Source: Desulfovibrio sp.
GTDB taxonomy: Bacteria > Desulfobacterota > Desulfovibrionia > Desulfovibrionales > Desulfovibrionaceae
DNA: 57,656 nt
Assembly (NCBI RefSeq): GCF_019424165.1
Contig: NZ_JAHZAA010000004.1
Span: 1 to 57,656 of the forward strand
Direction: 5' to 3'
The notes below the pieces were generated by a model. The model made no database searches and had not been told where the DNA came from. It worked only from the letters and a program-made list of their open reading frames with translations. Below, piece after piece: positions 15,268 through 23,932 of this stretch. Each line of letters opens with the position of its first letter. Position 1 is the stretch's first letter. A program made the translations under genes and the position numbers.

Positions 15268-15813
15268 CTAACCATCCCGCAGGGGGGCTGCGTGCTCTTC
15301 AGTCAGTTGCACAACAAAGCGGCATGTCCTGTCGCCGGTACACCAGCAGTCCACCTCTTTTGCGGTAAATCGCCGTCCCGTGAAGGAGCTGAACAGGCCC
15401 GCCACAAAGCCTTCGTCGTAGGTGCAGATAACATGGTCGCACTCGGGCAGGCCGGAGCAGTCCACATCTTCTGAAACGGTGATGCAAAAGGTGTTTGTAG
15501 AGAGATCGCTTGATTCTATACGAAGTATGCCGATCTTTTTTTCAAGCAGAAGGTCATGCAGGGCCGCCACAAAATCATCAAACTGCGTGTATCCGCGCAG
15601 ATAGTTCTCTACAACATTTTCACCGGCAAGAAATCCGGCCCGGTAGAGAATCTTTTCTGACTCTTCAGTGCCGTAGCTTTCTTCCAGCACGTCACGCATG
15701 GTATACAGAAAAAGCCTGTACGCTTCGATGCTGACGGAGTTGCCGAGGTTGGGCCGCCCTTGCTGGATATCGCCGATAAAGTCCCAACTGAAAACATAGC
15801 GACGTGATTTCAT
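15268..15813 (-). CDS. V4R-domain protein
   Basis: This 181-residue protein has the V4R (4-vinyl reductase/BchJ-like) domain. The N-terminal helix pair ends in RAGFLAGENVVENYL. The C-terminal half has the cysteine-rich signature ECDHVICTYDEGFVAGLFSS followed by EVDCWCTGDRTCRFVV. V4R domains bind small hydrophobic ligands, and the conserved Cys residues may hold a metal. They often serve as sensory input in signalling proteins, but here the domain stands alone. It is transcribed towards the PilZ-like gene 63 bp away, so the two may be co-transcribed. Confidence 0.75.
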   Translation of the reverse strand: MKSRRYVFSWDFIGDIQQGRPNLGNSVSIEAYRLFLYTMRDVLEESYGTEESEKILYRAGFLAGENVVENYLRGYTQFDDFVAALHDLLLEKKIGILRIESSDLSTNTFCITVSEDVDCSGLPECDHVICTYDEGFVAGLFSSFTGRRFTAKEVDCWCTGDRTCRFVVQLTEEHAAPLRDG

Positions 15814-16667
15814 GCTGCTTCCAACTTTGTTCAGAGTTGTTGTATGAGCCTGGGGCGCCGGATTTCCGGCTCTGATAATATGTTTTCAATTTATTCAGGT
15901 ATCGGTGCAAGTTGTCAATTTAATCATATATCAGAATATACGTGTTGCGCATGGTAGTTGCAGAGGGCTTAAATGTTGCTGATGCGTGGCAGTGTGGTAA
16001 TGTTATGCTGGAGTTATTGTTTGCCGGTGCAGTGCATAGTAGAGTTTGCTGCCCGGGCGATATTGATATCATGATTTTATGGTAAATGGTGAACATGGCA
16101 TGCACCCGGGGCATCGCCTGTGGAACTGCCTTGTTCGTGAACGCCCCGTATTTTTTTATCCAGCTTAACAGTAATAATTAAGGTCAATGGTATGACAGGT
16201 TCTGTTTCGGCACAGGGCAGTAGCGTTAATATGTGCTCTTGTATGTATGCATTGCTTTGTTATAGATATATTTATTTCAATATCGAATGACAAAACTTAT
16301 TGACGCGCTCCAGTACGTGACAGTAGTGTGGCGCACAGAGGCACAGCAAGGCTTTTTGTTTTATATAGCATGGTCTATTTGATGTGCCTGATAACGGTTT
16401 TTATGCCGTTTTTGCGTTGATGATTAACGCAAATGTGAATATTTATAATGTTGTATATGTCTTTTTGTTTGTCGCAGTCAGCCAATGACATGCTGACATA
16501 CGCTTTGCCGTAACCTCCTTCCTCTTGGAGATGTTCCACTTTTTTTAATGATGGTCCCTAGTGGGACTCCAGGCTTGTTGCGGTAGCAGGGCCGCTCCCT
16601 GGAGTATGACGCCCTGCTGACTTTCATTCTCTGAATGTAATCATACGACTACAAAAGGCCCCGCCTA
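15814..16667. other. 850-bp AT-rich gap without a convincing gene
   Basis: No frame here has a good start, ribosome site and protein-like composition. It is visibly AT-rich and probably holds the promoters of the V4R gene and the CI-like gene, with a structured segment near 16,550-16,665. Confidence 0.5.
16566..16605 (+). other. Inverted repeat in the leader of the CI-like gene
   Basis: ACTCCAGG (16566-16573) pairs with CCTGGAGT (16598-16605). A smaller GTCCC/GGGAC hairpin precedes it and a CCCCGCCTAATGGGGG hairpin lies about 90 bp before the start codon. Their closeness suggests a folded 5' leader or operator region. Confidence 0.4.
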
Positions 16668-16757
16668 ATGGGGGAGGTGCTTATGCACGTCTGGCGGAAG
16701 CCTTGGAAGAAGCAATTATTCATGTTGTGCCGCAGGCATAAGATCAGGAGCAAGATG

Positions 16758-17108
16758 ATGGATAATAATTTTTTTGACTACTCCCTCGCCATGGAACGAA
16801 TAAAATCGGTTACCGGCTGCAAGACCCAGCAGGAACTGGCAAAATTTTTGGGTGTTTCACAATCCTGCATTTCAGACGCCAAAAAACGTATGGCTATCCC
16901 AGCGGAATGGCTGTTAAAACTGCTGAAAAAAGAAAACATCAATCCGGACTGGGTGCGCAGCGGCATGGGGTCGCAATATCTGTATCCCAGTGAGGCTGGT
17001 GGCGATATTTTGCAGGGCAGGGTTGAGGGGCTGTCTTCTGGCTGTCTTATGCAGGAGTTTTTTTACGCTCTTGTCAGAAGGGCCATAGACGGCAACAAGC
17101 TCACATAG
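16758..17108 (+). CDS. Phage CI-like helix-turn-helix protein
   Basis: The product is about 116 residues from the ATG at 16758. AGGAG at 16746-16750 gives good spacing, and upstream in-frame starts lack this. Residues ~8-70 match the phage CI repressor N-terminal domain: AMERIKSVTGCKTQQELAKF with the turn LGVSQSCISDAKKR, then PAEWLLKLLKKENINPDWVR. There is no S24 peptidase domain, so it cannot be cleaved by RecA like a full repressor. Stand-alone proteins of this kind are common in Desulfovibrio, either domesticated phage regulators or host regulators. Its targets are unknown. Confidence 0.75.
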   Translation: MDNNFFDYSLAMERIKSVTGCKTQQELAKFLGVSQSCISDAKKRMAIPAEWLLKLLKKENINPDWVRSGMGSQYLYPSEAGGDILQGRVEGLSSGCLMQEFFYALVRRAIDGNKLT

Positions 17109-17184
17109 CTGATGTTCTGAATTGATGAGGCTTGCCTGATCTGCGCGCCCGGGGCAACGGCGCACGATGGGGCTGCCAAGCGGT

Positions 17185-17218
17185 CCCCGGCCAGGATGTT
17201 CCTGGCCGGGGCGTTTTT
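17185..17218 (+). terminator. Strong terminator after the CI-like gene
   Basis: An 11-bp perfect stem (17185-17195 with 17201-17211), a 5-base loop and a TTTTT tract. It lies between convergent genes. Confidence 0.9.
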
Positions 17219-17235
17219 GTCTGCGCGCGCAGGCA

Positions 17236-18993
17236 TCAGAGCGGCGACACCCTGGTTGCACGGCGGTTTTTGGGCATGCCTGTGCTGTCGGTTTTTCCGG
17301 GCGAAACCCGTCCCACGCGCAGCAGGTTTTTAAACTGGTCTGCGGGCATGGGCCGCGCGTAGTAGAAGCCCTGGGCATTATAGCAGCCGTGCTGCATGAG
17401 GATATTGGCCTGCTCCCTTGTTTCGACACCTTCGCAGATGGCGCTCATACCAAGCTGCCGCGTCAGTTCTATCATGCTGCCAAGCACGATCTGCGCCCTT
17501 TTGCCAGCGAGGTTCCGCTTTACAAAGCTTCTGTCAAACTTGATGACGTCGGCAGTGAAAAGTTGCAGCAGGCCAAGCGATGAGTAGCCGGAACCAAAGT
17601 CGTCAATGCTCGTCCTGAAGCCCAGGTCGCGAAGGCGCTTTATCTGTATATTGGCCGCATCGGGATTTTGCAGCATGGTACTTTCCGTGATTTCCACTTC
17701 AAGCAGCTCGTGGGGTACGGAATGTCGCGAGGCGATTTCTACCAGACGGCGGCAGAATTCCGGGCGCTCAAAGTGCTGGCTTGAAAAATTGCACGATACG
17801 GTGCTTGTCATGATGCCGTCGCGTTCCCATTGATGTATGGTTTTGCAGACCTGTTCGAAGATGTAAAAATCCACACGCAGTACATCGCCGCTGTGCTCAA
17901 AAAGGGGCATGAATTTTCCCGGCAGCAGCAGACCGTGCGTCGGGTGATACCAGCGTGCGAGGGCTTCACTGCCGATGACGGAATTGGAGAGCATGTTCAC
18001 CTTGGGCTGAAACCATACTTTCAGCTCTTCCCGCTCCAGAGCCGTAGTGATGCTGTCTTTGAGGTCCTGATGGAGCAGGGACGTCTTGCGCATGCTTTCA
18101 TCATAGAGCACCATTTTGCTTTTTCCGCGTTTTTTCGACTCTTGCAACGCATAGCCCGCCAGATCCATAGCCTGCTGGATGTCATTGTGGGGGTGCGCAT
18201 ATCTGTCGATGATATATACCCCGCAGCGCAGCTCAATCCTGGTGGACATGCCGTTTCCGGCACGCCATTGCTCAATGGTATTGATAATGCTGTAAATGCG
18301 TTCTTTCAGAGAGTGCAGGTCGTCATAGCGAAGAAAGGCGGTAAACTGGTCTGCAAAGCTTCTGGCGCAGCACTCTGTGTCCGACAGGGCGGAGTGGAGC
18401 GCCTCGCCGCACAGGCACAACAGGCTGTCCCCTTCTGTAAAGCCGAATTTGTCATTGATGATTTTGAACTTGCTGATATCAAACTGCACAATCGCATGTG
18501 AATGGCCGTCTTTTTGTTTGAGGTGCGCGACGCATTCGTTTTTGAAGCTGTGCAGAGTATGCAGCCCGGTAAGGACGTCACAGTTCTGCAGGTTTGAGAG
18601 TTTCTTTTTTTTATGGGATGCGAGGCCCTGGTAGCCGAGGGCGGCAAGTAGCGTCACCGCCAGCAGGATAGCGGGTCTGTGCTGATGAAGTAGAGACGGC
18701 TCGTCCCGATTCGCTGTTTCGTCTGCCGGGTCGGAGCCAGGCCTTGCCGTGGCTTCTTCTGCTGTGCCTGAAGCCGTGGCGCTGTTGTCGCCAGCCATGC
18801 CCTGATGAAGGCCAACGGCGTCGGCATGTTGCGGGATGTGGGCGGTGTCGGCATGGGAAAACGGGGCAGTCTGCCGCCCCTGCGGGGGGGACAGTTCCAC
18901 CTGGCGTGCAAAGGCGCTGTTGTCAAACGGCCGTGTTGACGGCAGCGTGAAGAGGATGCCCAAAAAGAAGATGGTTGATGCGATCCGGCTCAT
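17236..18993 (-). CDS. Membrane EAL phosphodiesterase with degenerate GGDEF domain
   Basis: This 585-residue protein has an N-terminal signal/anchor, a low-complexity periplasmic stretch to ~105 and a second membrane span (ILLAVTLLAALGYQG). A GGDEF-like domain follows (~135-300) in which the catalytic GGDEF is replaced by SFADQF, so no cyclase activity is expected. The EAL domain (~325-570) keeps the key residues: SEALARW, CNFSSQHF, VEITES, IDDFGSGYSS, IKFDRSF and CEGVET. It should hydrolyse cyclic-di-GMP, with the dead GGDEF possibly acting as a GTP sensor. The periplasmic segment suggests it responds to an outside signal. Confidence 0.9.
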   Translation of the reverse strand: MSRIASTIFFLGILFTLPSTRPFDNSAFARQVELSPPQGRQTAPFSHADTAHIPQHADAVGLHQGMAGDNSATASGTAEEATARPGSDPADETANRDEPSLLHQHRPAILLAVTLLAALGYQGLASHKKKKLSNLQNCDVLTGLHTLHSFKNECVAHLKQKDGHSHAIVQFDISKFKIINDKFGFTEGDSLLCLCGEALHSALSDTECCARSFADQFTAFLRYDDLHSLKERIYSIINTIEQWRAGNGMSTRIELRCGVYIIDRYAHPHNDIQQAMDLAGYALQESKKRGKSKMVLYDESMRKTSLLHQDLKDSITTALEREELKVWFQPKVNMLSNSVIGSEALARWYHPTHGLLLPGKFMPLFEHSGDVLRVDFYIFEQVCKTIHQWERDGIMTSTVSCNFSSQHFERPEFCRRLVEIASRHSVPHELLEVEITESTMLQNPDAANIQIKRLRDLGFRTSIDDFGSGYSSLGLLQLFTADVIKFDRSFVKRNLAGKRAQIVLGSMIELTRQLGMSAICEGVETREQANILMQHGCYNAQGFYYARPMPADQFKNLLRVGRVSPGKTDSTGMPKNRRATRVSPL

Positions 18994-19506
18994 GAAGCGC
19001 CTCGTGCTGTCCTGGGGTCAATTACTGTGCGCCCGTCAATCGGGCCTGCGGCTTGGGCGGAGGGGATTTTCCATAAACTGGAAGCGTTCTTGCAAGGATG
19101 ATTTGCGCCGGCACAGGACACAGTATGGCATTGAGTTTGCGGAGCATGTAATCAGGTTTTTGTTTTTCTTTTTGCAAAGAAAAGCCAAAATAATTTAAAT
19201 GTAAATTGTTTTCATGGTTCGATAAAATCTTTCTGAAATATCGAATGTAATAAATTATTGTTTGGCGTGGGGAGAGTGTTTATATAATACACTTACCATT
19301 ATTTCGCGCACACCGGCCTGCCGGGTGGCTCAAGCGCCCCGGCGCGCGTCCGGGCAGGCTGCTGCCGGATATTGCGGAAACGCCCTGTTGTACCCGGAGA
19401 TTTTTGCAGGGCCGCTGCCGCATATGTCCAGAAACCAGGGGCATCCGGACTCTTCTGCAATGATCGGCGTGAAATACAGTATGGCAGATCCGCAAGGTGG
19501 TGTAGT
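18994..19506. other. Divergent promoter region between EAL and GGDEF genes
   Basis: These 513 bp hold no convincing gene. The AT-rich stretch 19,150-19,290 is the likely site of divergent promoters. Confidence 0.5.
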
Positions 19507-20460
19507 ATGGCCGAAAATGGAAAGAGCGCTTTTGTTGGCCGCGACGGAAAGTCGTCGATAGAGGATGTGATACAGTATGTGCATGCGGTTTTGAGCCGCA
19601 GAGCGATCGAGCGCGATGAAATTCCTGAAAACATCCGCCATGCGGGCGGTATGGAACAGCTTTGCGCGTTGCTTTGGGGCATACGCCACATGACGGATGC
19701 CCTGGGCAGGGGCGAATTGACCTACAACTGTAATGAAAGAGGGTATGTTATAGGTTCGCTCAAGGCATTGCAGGCCAATCTGCGTCATCTGACGTGGCAG
19801 GCCCGCTGTATCGCCAAAGGGGAGTACCAGCACCGCGCAAATTTTCTTGGCGATTTTTCCACCGCTTTCAACACAATGGTTGAAGAGCTGGATAAAAGCG
19901 TGTCCAAGCTCACCCGTCTTTCCACCAGATATAAAGAAATGTCCTGCCGTGACTCCCTGACAGGCCTGCTGAACCGCCGCGCTTTTATCAGCCGGGCCAT
20001 GGATATGCTGAAAAACCCGCCGGACCAGGGGCAGGCCGCCATTATCATGGCCGATATCGACTACTTTAAAAAAATCAACGACACATGGGGGCATGCCTGT
20101 GGCGATGCAGTATTGCGCCACATGGCCCAGATATTTCTTTCGCAGTTGCGCGAGGATGACCTGTGCTGCCGATACGGTGGGGAGGAGTTCATCCTGCTTT
20201 TACCCGGCATGGGTTTGCAGCCGGGGTACAGCGTGGCGGAGCGGTTGCGGCGGCATATCTGTGCGGAGCCGCTGGCGTACGAGGGGCATGGCATTGTCAT
20301 CACGGTCAGCCTGGGGGTGAGTTGCATCGACCTCAACGGGCCTCTGCCGGACAATGCTTCTGTTTTTGAGATGACGGTGAAAGAGGCGGACGCCTGCCTG
20401 TACCGGGCCAAAAAGACCGGCAGAAACCGTGTTGTTTGCAGTGAGATGCATCAGGCCTGA
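19507..20460 (+). CDS. Diguanylate cyclase (HAMP-like region + GGDEF)
   Basis: The product is 317 residues from the ATG at 19507, which has AAGGTGG six bases upstream. A longer frame to 19372 lacks that. A HAMP-like helical region (~75-145, GSLKALQANLRHL...FNTMVEELDKS) precedes a complete GGDEF domain: DSLTGLLNRRAF, the metal site MADIDYFKKINDTWGH and the active loop YGGEEFILLLP. The inhibitory I-site RxxD (REDD) sits exactly five residues before GGEEF, so product feedback is expected. No membrane span is visible, so it is probably cytosolic. It makes the cyclic-di-GMP that the neighbouring EAL protein would degrade. Confidence 0.92.
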   Translation: MAENGKSAFVGRDGKSSIEDVIQYVHAVLSRRAIERDEIPENIRHAGGMEQLCALLWGIRHMTDALGRGELTYNCNERGYVIGSLKALQANLRHLTWQARCIAKGEYQHRANFLGDFSTAFNTMVEELDKSVSKLTRLSTRYKEMSCRDSLTGLLNRRAFISRAMDMLKNPPDQGQAAIIMADIDYFKKINDTWGHACGDAVLRHMAQIFLSQLREDDLCCRYGGEEFILLLPGMGLQPGYSVAERLRRHICAEPLAYEGHGIVITVSLGVSCIDLNGPLPDNASVFEMTVKEADACLYRAKKTGRNRVVCSEMHQA

Positions 20461-20531
20461 TTTTCGGGCAACGCGTGCCTGAAGCGCCGATGATTGCGGC
20501 GGCTTGCCCGCTGACGTCTGAAGCGGGATTT

Positions 20532-21686
20532 TTACACGCCTGCCAGCGCCTTTCGCAGGCTGACCGCAGCATGATCCAGGTCGTCGCGGGTGTGGGAGGC
20601 CATGACAGTCAGGCGCAGCCGCGCCTGACCCCGCGGCACTGTGGGATAACGGATGCAGGGCGCAAAAACCCCCAGAGCCAGCAGGGCCTCCGCGGCACGC
20701 ACGGCCTTTTCTTCTTCACCGGCCATGATGGGGATGATGGGGCTTTGGCCCGGCACGTTCATGCCCTGTTCTGCCAGGCTGCCGGTAAAATAGGCCACGT
20801 TGTCCTGAAGGCGGCGCACCAGTTCGGGGTGCGCGGCAATATGTTCAAGGCCCGCAGTGGCGGCGGCAACGGCGGCAGGCGAGGGGGCCGTAGTGAAAAT
20901 AAAGGGCCGCGCCGTATTCCTGAGCAGTTCGCAAAGATGTTCACTGCCGCAGACAAAACCGCCTTCGCTGGGAATAGCCTTGCTGAGGGTACCCGTGATA
21001 ACCGGCACGTCCTCATGGCTGAGGCCGAAGTGTTCCAGCGTGCCGCGTCCCGTAGCGCCCAGCACACCAGTGGCATGGGCGTCATCCACCATAAGCGTCA
21101 GGCCATAACTGCGGGCAATGTCGGCCAGTTCCGGCAGTCGCGCCAGATCGCCATCCATGCTGAATACGCCGTCGGTAATGATAAAGCCCTGCCTGGGGCG
21201 CAGTTGCCGGATTTTTTCCAGCAGGTCGTCCAGATCGTTGTGGGCGTAAACAGCGGTACACCCCCGCGCCAGACGGCAGCCGTCAATGATGCTGGCATGG
21301 TTGAGCGCATCGCTGAAGATGACCGTATCCTTGTGGCACAGGGCGCTGATAACACCCACATTGGCCGTATAGCCGCTGGTAAAGGCCAGGGCGGACTTGC
21401 TGCCCTTGAACGCCGAGAGGGCCGATTCAAGCTGCATGTGCGGCGTCATGTTGCCCGTAACCAGGCGTGACCCGCCGGATCCGGTGCCGAATTCTTCCAG
21501 TGCGCGCACAGCACTGCGGCGGATCTGCGCGTTAACGCCGAGGCCCAGGTAGCTGTTGGAAGAAAAGAGCAGCACACGCTGGCCGTCGATGACGACTTCC
21601 CTGTCCTGCGGTGTGGAAAGCGTGCGCAGGCGCCGGTACAGGTGCGCGGCCCTGATGGCTTCAAGCCGGGCGGAAAAATCGTTCAC
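20532..21686 (-). CDS. bioF: 8-amino-7-oxononanoate synthase
   Basis: This 384-residue enzyme is of the PLP-dependent alpha-oxoamine synthase family. Visible motifs are FSSNSYLGLG near the start, GTGSGGSRLVTGN, SDALNHASIIDG, the aspartate of LMVDDAHATGVLG that holds the PLP ring, and the Schiff-base lysine in GTLSKAIPSEGG. BioF condenses pimeloyl-CoA with alanine, the first ring-precursor step of biotin synthesis. It overlaps bioW by four bases (ATGA), so the CoA ligase that makes its substrate is translated with it. The later genes bioA, bioD and bioB are not in this window. Confidence 0.93.
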   Translation of the reverse strand: MNDFSARLEAIRAAHLYRRLRTLSTPQDREVVIDGQRVLLFSSNSYLGLGVNAQIRRSAVRALEEFGTGSGGSRLVTGNMTPHMQLESALSAFKGSKSALAFTSGYTANVGVISALCHKDTVIFSDALNHASIIDGCRLARGCTAVYAHNDLDDLLEKIRQLRPRQGFIITDGVFSMDGDLARLPELADIARSYGLTLMVDDAHATGVLGATGRGTLEHFGLSHEDVPVITGTLSKAIPSEGGFVCGSEHLCELLRNTARPFIFTTAPSPAAVAAATAGLEHIAAHPELVRRLQDNVAYFTGSLAEQGMNVPGQSPIIPIMAGEEEKAVRAAEALLALGVFAPCIRYPTVPRGQARLRLTVMASHTRDDLDHAAVSLRKALAGV

Positions 21687-22390
21687 AGGTGCTCCATAAG
21701 AACCATGACGGGCTGGTTTTCAAGATAGTCCATACACTGCCCGACCTCGGCCTGTTGCCCCCTGAAAAGAAAAATGCGCCCGCCCATCTGCTGTCCGGCC
21801 TGCTTTATGTGATGGATGCGCACGTAGCCTCTGCGCTGTGAGGCAAAGTAACCCGTCGTATAGTCCGGATCGTCAGAAATGCACAGCTCGCCGATAATCT
21901 GGGAGCAGTGGGCGACCTTGCTGGCAAGGCAAAGGGCCTCCCTGAAATGATTTTTGCCTTCCCCGCGATTGCCCGTGTAATCCATGCACGTCGCCCGCAC
22001 ACCCCGTTGCGGATCAGGCTCCAGACGTTCCATGCTGGTCACGTCCAGAAGCACAGCTCCACGCATGGGCTGGCGCAAGCCATACAGCAGGTCGAGTACC
22101 GGGGTCGGGTTAAGAACCATGCCCCGCAGTTCTTCGGTCAGCACCCGTCGGGCCTCATGCTGGTCGCACACGCGCGGCTCATGCACGGGCAGGGCCGGAA
22201 TGCGCACAAGGGGTCGTGTTATGGGGCGAACGGTAACGGTAACCGCCTCGGCCGGACCGTTGGGATGCTCCATGCCCCGGCGGGTCAGGGCATCCATGGC
22301 CTGGGCCATATCGTGGCGCTCCACGATGCGCTCCGCTCCTGAAATATGCCGCGAGCCGCTTTCAGCGCGCATTTTTATACTGTACAGCAT
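21683..22390 (-). CDS. bioW: 6-carboxyhexanoate-CoA ligase (pimeloyl-CoA synthetase)
   Basis: The product is 235 residues from the ATG at 22390 (MLYSIKMRAES). A longer frame upstream is arginine/proline-rich and not like the family. BioW signatures include KMRAESGSRHISGAERIV, RGAVLLDVTSMERLEPD, the RGVRATCMDYTG stretch and TTGYFASQRRGYVRIHHIK. BioW activates free pimelate to pimeloyl-CoA with ATP, so this strain can start biotin synthesis from pimelate. It begins 133 bp downstream of the ABC transporter ATPase gene on the same strand, so co-transcription with the TonB/ABC operon is possible but not shown. Confidence 0.92.
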   Translation of the reverse strand: MLYSIKMRAESGSRHISGAERIVERHDMAQAMDALTRRGMEHPNGPAEAVTVTVRPITRPLVRIPALPVHEPRVCDQHEARRVLTEELRGMVLNPTPVLDLLYGLRQPMRGAVLLDVTSMERLEPDPQRGVRATCMDYTGNRGEGKNHFREALCLASKVAHCSQIIGELCISDDPDYTTGYFASQRRGYVRIHHIKQAGQQMGGRIFLFRGQQAEVGQCMDYLENQPVMVLMEHL

Positions 22391-22523
22391 GTTCCCTTTA
22401 TCCTTTACGGCTGCCATTGCGCGGCACCCCGCCTGCCGCCGGTGCGGCAGCCCCGGAGTTTTTCGGCTGGTCCGCTTTGCGGCACAGTCTAGCAGGCCCC
22501 TTGCCGGACATCCAGCGGCCGGG

Positions 22524-23162
22524 TCAGGGCAGGTTGCGCTGCCCGGCGACCAGCGTGCCGTGTTCGAGGCGAAAATGTGCGTCGGCGTGGCGCAGGATGT
22601 CCTGTTCGTGGTGCGCCACCTGTACCACAGCCATAGCGGTCTGGGCATGACCGGCATGCATCAGGTCTTCAATGAGTTTTTTCATGTCGTCGCGCAGGGG
22701 GCCGTCCAGCCCTGTGAACGGCTCGTCCAGAACAAGCAGGTCAGGCCGTACCGCCAGCGCGCGCGCCAGGGAAACGCGCTGGCGCATGCCGCCGGACAGC
22801 TCCTGGGGGAGCAGGTCTGCGGCGGCGGACAGACCAACGGTTTCCAGCAGGTCAAGGGCGTTGCGGCGCGCTTGCGGGGACCGCGACTCGCAAGGCAGCA
22901 GGACGTTTTGCAGGGCCGTGCGCCAGGGCAGGAGACGCGGCTCCTGAAAAACAAAGCCCACCCGGTGGGCTGCAAGCGTTGCAATCCCTTCCTGCGGGCG
23001 CAGCAGCCCGGTCATGATGCGGATCAGGGTGGATTTGCCCGTTCCGCTGGGGCCGGTGAGCACAGCGCAACTGCCGGGCATAAGGGTAAAATCAACACCG
23101 CGCAGCACCGCGTGCGCGCCGAAACGGTGTCCCACGCCGCACAGCGTGACTACAGGATTCAT
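22524..23162 (-). CDS. ABC transporter ATPase (SsuB/TauB-like)
   Basis: The product is 212 residues from the ATG at 23162, which overlaps the permease stop as ATGA. It is a complete ATP-binding subunit: Walker A GPSGTGKST, Q-loop VGFVFQEPRLLPW, signature LSGGMRQRVSLARAL, Walker B LLVLDEPFTGLD and a switch His in VAHHEQDIL. The short form and the EPRLLPW stretch are typical of the nitrate/sulfonate/taurine class. It powers the permease and binding protein encoded directly upstream. It is the last gene of the tightly packed receptor-methyltransferase-transporter unit. Confidence 0.9.
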   Translation of the reverse strand: MNPVVTLCGVGHRFGAHAVLRGVDFTLMPGSCAVLTGPSGTGKSTLIRIMTGLLRPQEGIATLAAHRVGFVFQEPRLLPWRTALQNVLLPCESRSPQARRNALDLLETVGLSAAADLLPQELSGGMRQRVSLARALAVRPDLLVLDEPFTGLDGPLRDDMKKLIEDLMHAGHAQTAMAVVQVAHHEQDILRHADAHFRLEHGTLVAGQRNLP

Positions 23163-23932
23163 GATCTTGCTCCGCAATGCAGTTTTTTACGCAGGCAGCG
23201 CAGAAATGTGGCTTCAATGACGCTGACCAGCAGCATGCTGACCAGGGCTACGGCGTACAGTTTGGGCGTATCCAGATCGGCCCTTGCCAGAGCCAGCATG
23301 TAACCCAGCCCCTGCGAAGCCCCGAGGGTTTCACCCAGAATGGCAACGCGCATGCCGCCGCCAAGGGCCACCACGCATGCCGAAAACAGCGGTGCGGCAA
23401 CCGCGGGCAGATACAGTTCTGTAAGCCGTTTGCGCAGGCTGATCCTGTAGGCGCGGGCCATTTCGCACAGCGCCGGGTCAACCGCGCGCAGGCCTTCCTG
23501 AAGCGCCATGTAAATGGTCGGGATGCTGGTCAGGGCCACAATCAGGATGATCATGGCCGAACCGACGCCGCACCAGAGCATGGCCAGGATGACCAGAACC
23601 ACGCCGGGTACACTGGACAGGACCCAGCGAAAGGGCAGGAGCATAAATCCGGCTGCGGGGCAGATGCCGGCGGCCCAGCCCAGTGCGCCTCCCACCACAA
23701 GCCCCAGGCCGAAGCCGGACAGCACTCGTCCCAGAGTGGGCAGCATGCCCTGTGTCCAGAAGGCCGGATGCGCGGCCATATCCATCAGCGCCCGCCATGT
23801 CTCCACAGGCGATGCCAGGGCCAGGCTTCCGGCATGGGCGGAGGCCCATTGCCACGCGCCCAGAAAGCACAGGCAGCCTGCCAGACGCCAGCGAAAGGCG
23901 GCAGAGTTTTTTGCCGTTCGGGTATTATTCAT
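23159..23932 (-). CDS. ABC transporter permease (SsuC/TauC-like)
   Basis: The product is 257 residues from the ATG at 23932, overlapping the end of the binding-protein gene by eight bases. About six membrane spans are seen. The cytoplasmic EAA-type coupling loop is EMARAYRISLRKRLTELYLP. The BPD-type permease fold and the LPFRWVLSSVPGVVLVILAM region match the SsuC/TauC class, which imports small organic acids, sulfonates or thiamine precursors. In the inner membrane it should work as a homodimer with the neighbouring ATPase. The substrate cannot be read from the sequence. Confidence 0.88.
   Translation of the reverse strand: MNNTRTAKNSAAFRWRLAGCLCFLGAWQWASAHAGSLALASPVETWRALMDMAAHPAFWTQGMLPTLGRVLSGFGLGLVVGGALGWAAGICPAAGFMLLPFRWVLSSVPGVVLVILAMLWCGVGSAMIILIVALTSIPTIYMALQEGLRAVDPALCEMARAYRISLRKRLTELYLPAVAAPLFSACVVALGGGMRVAILGETLGASQGLGYMLALARADLDTPKLYAVALVSMLLVSVIEATFLRCLRKKLHCGARS

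Noticed and set aside
14464..15474. Plus-strand 336-codon frame opposite the PilZ-like and V4R genes
   Set aside because: It crosses both genes and the gap between them; the V4R signature on the other strand is clear.
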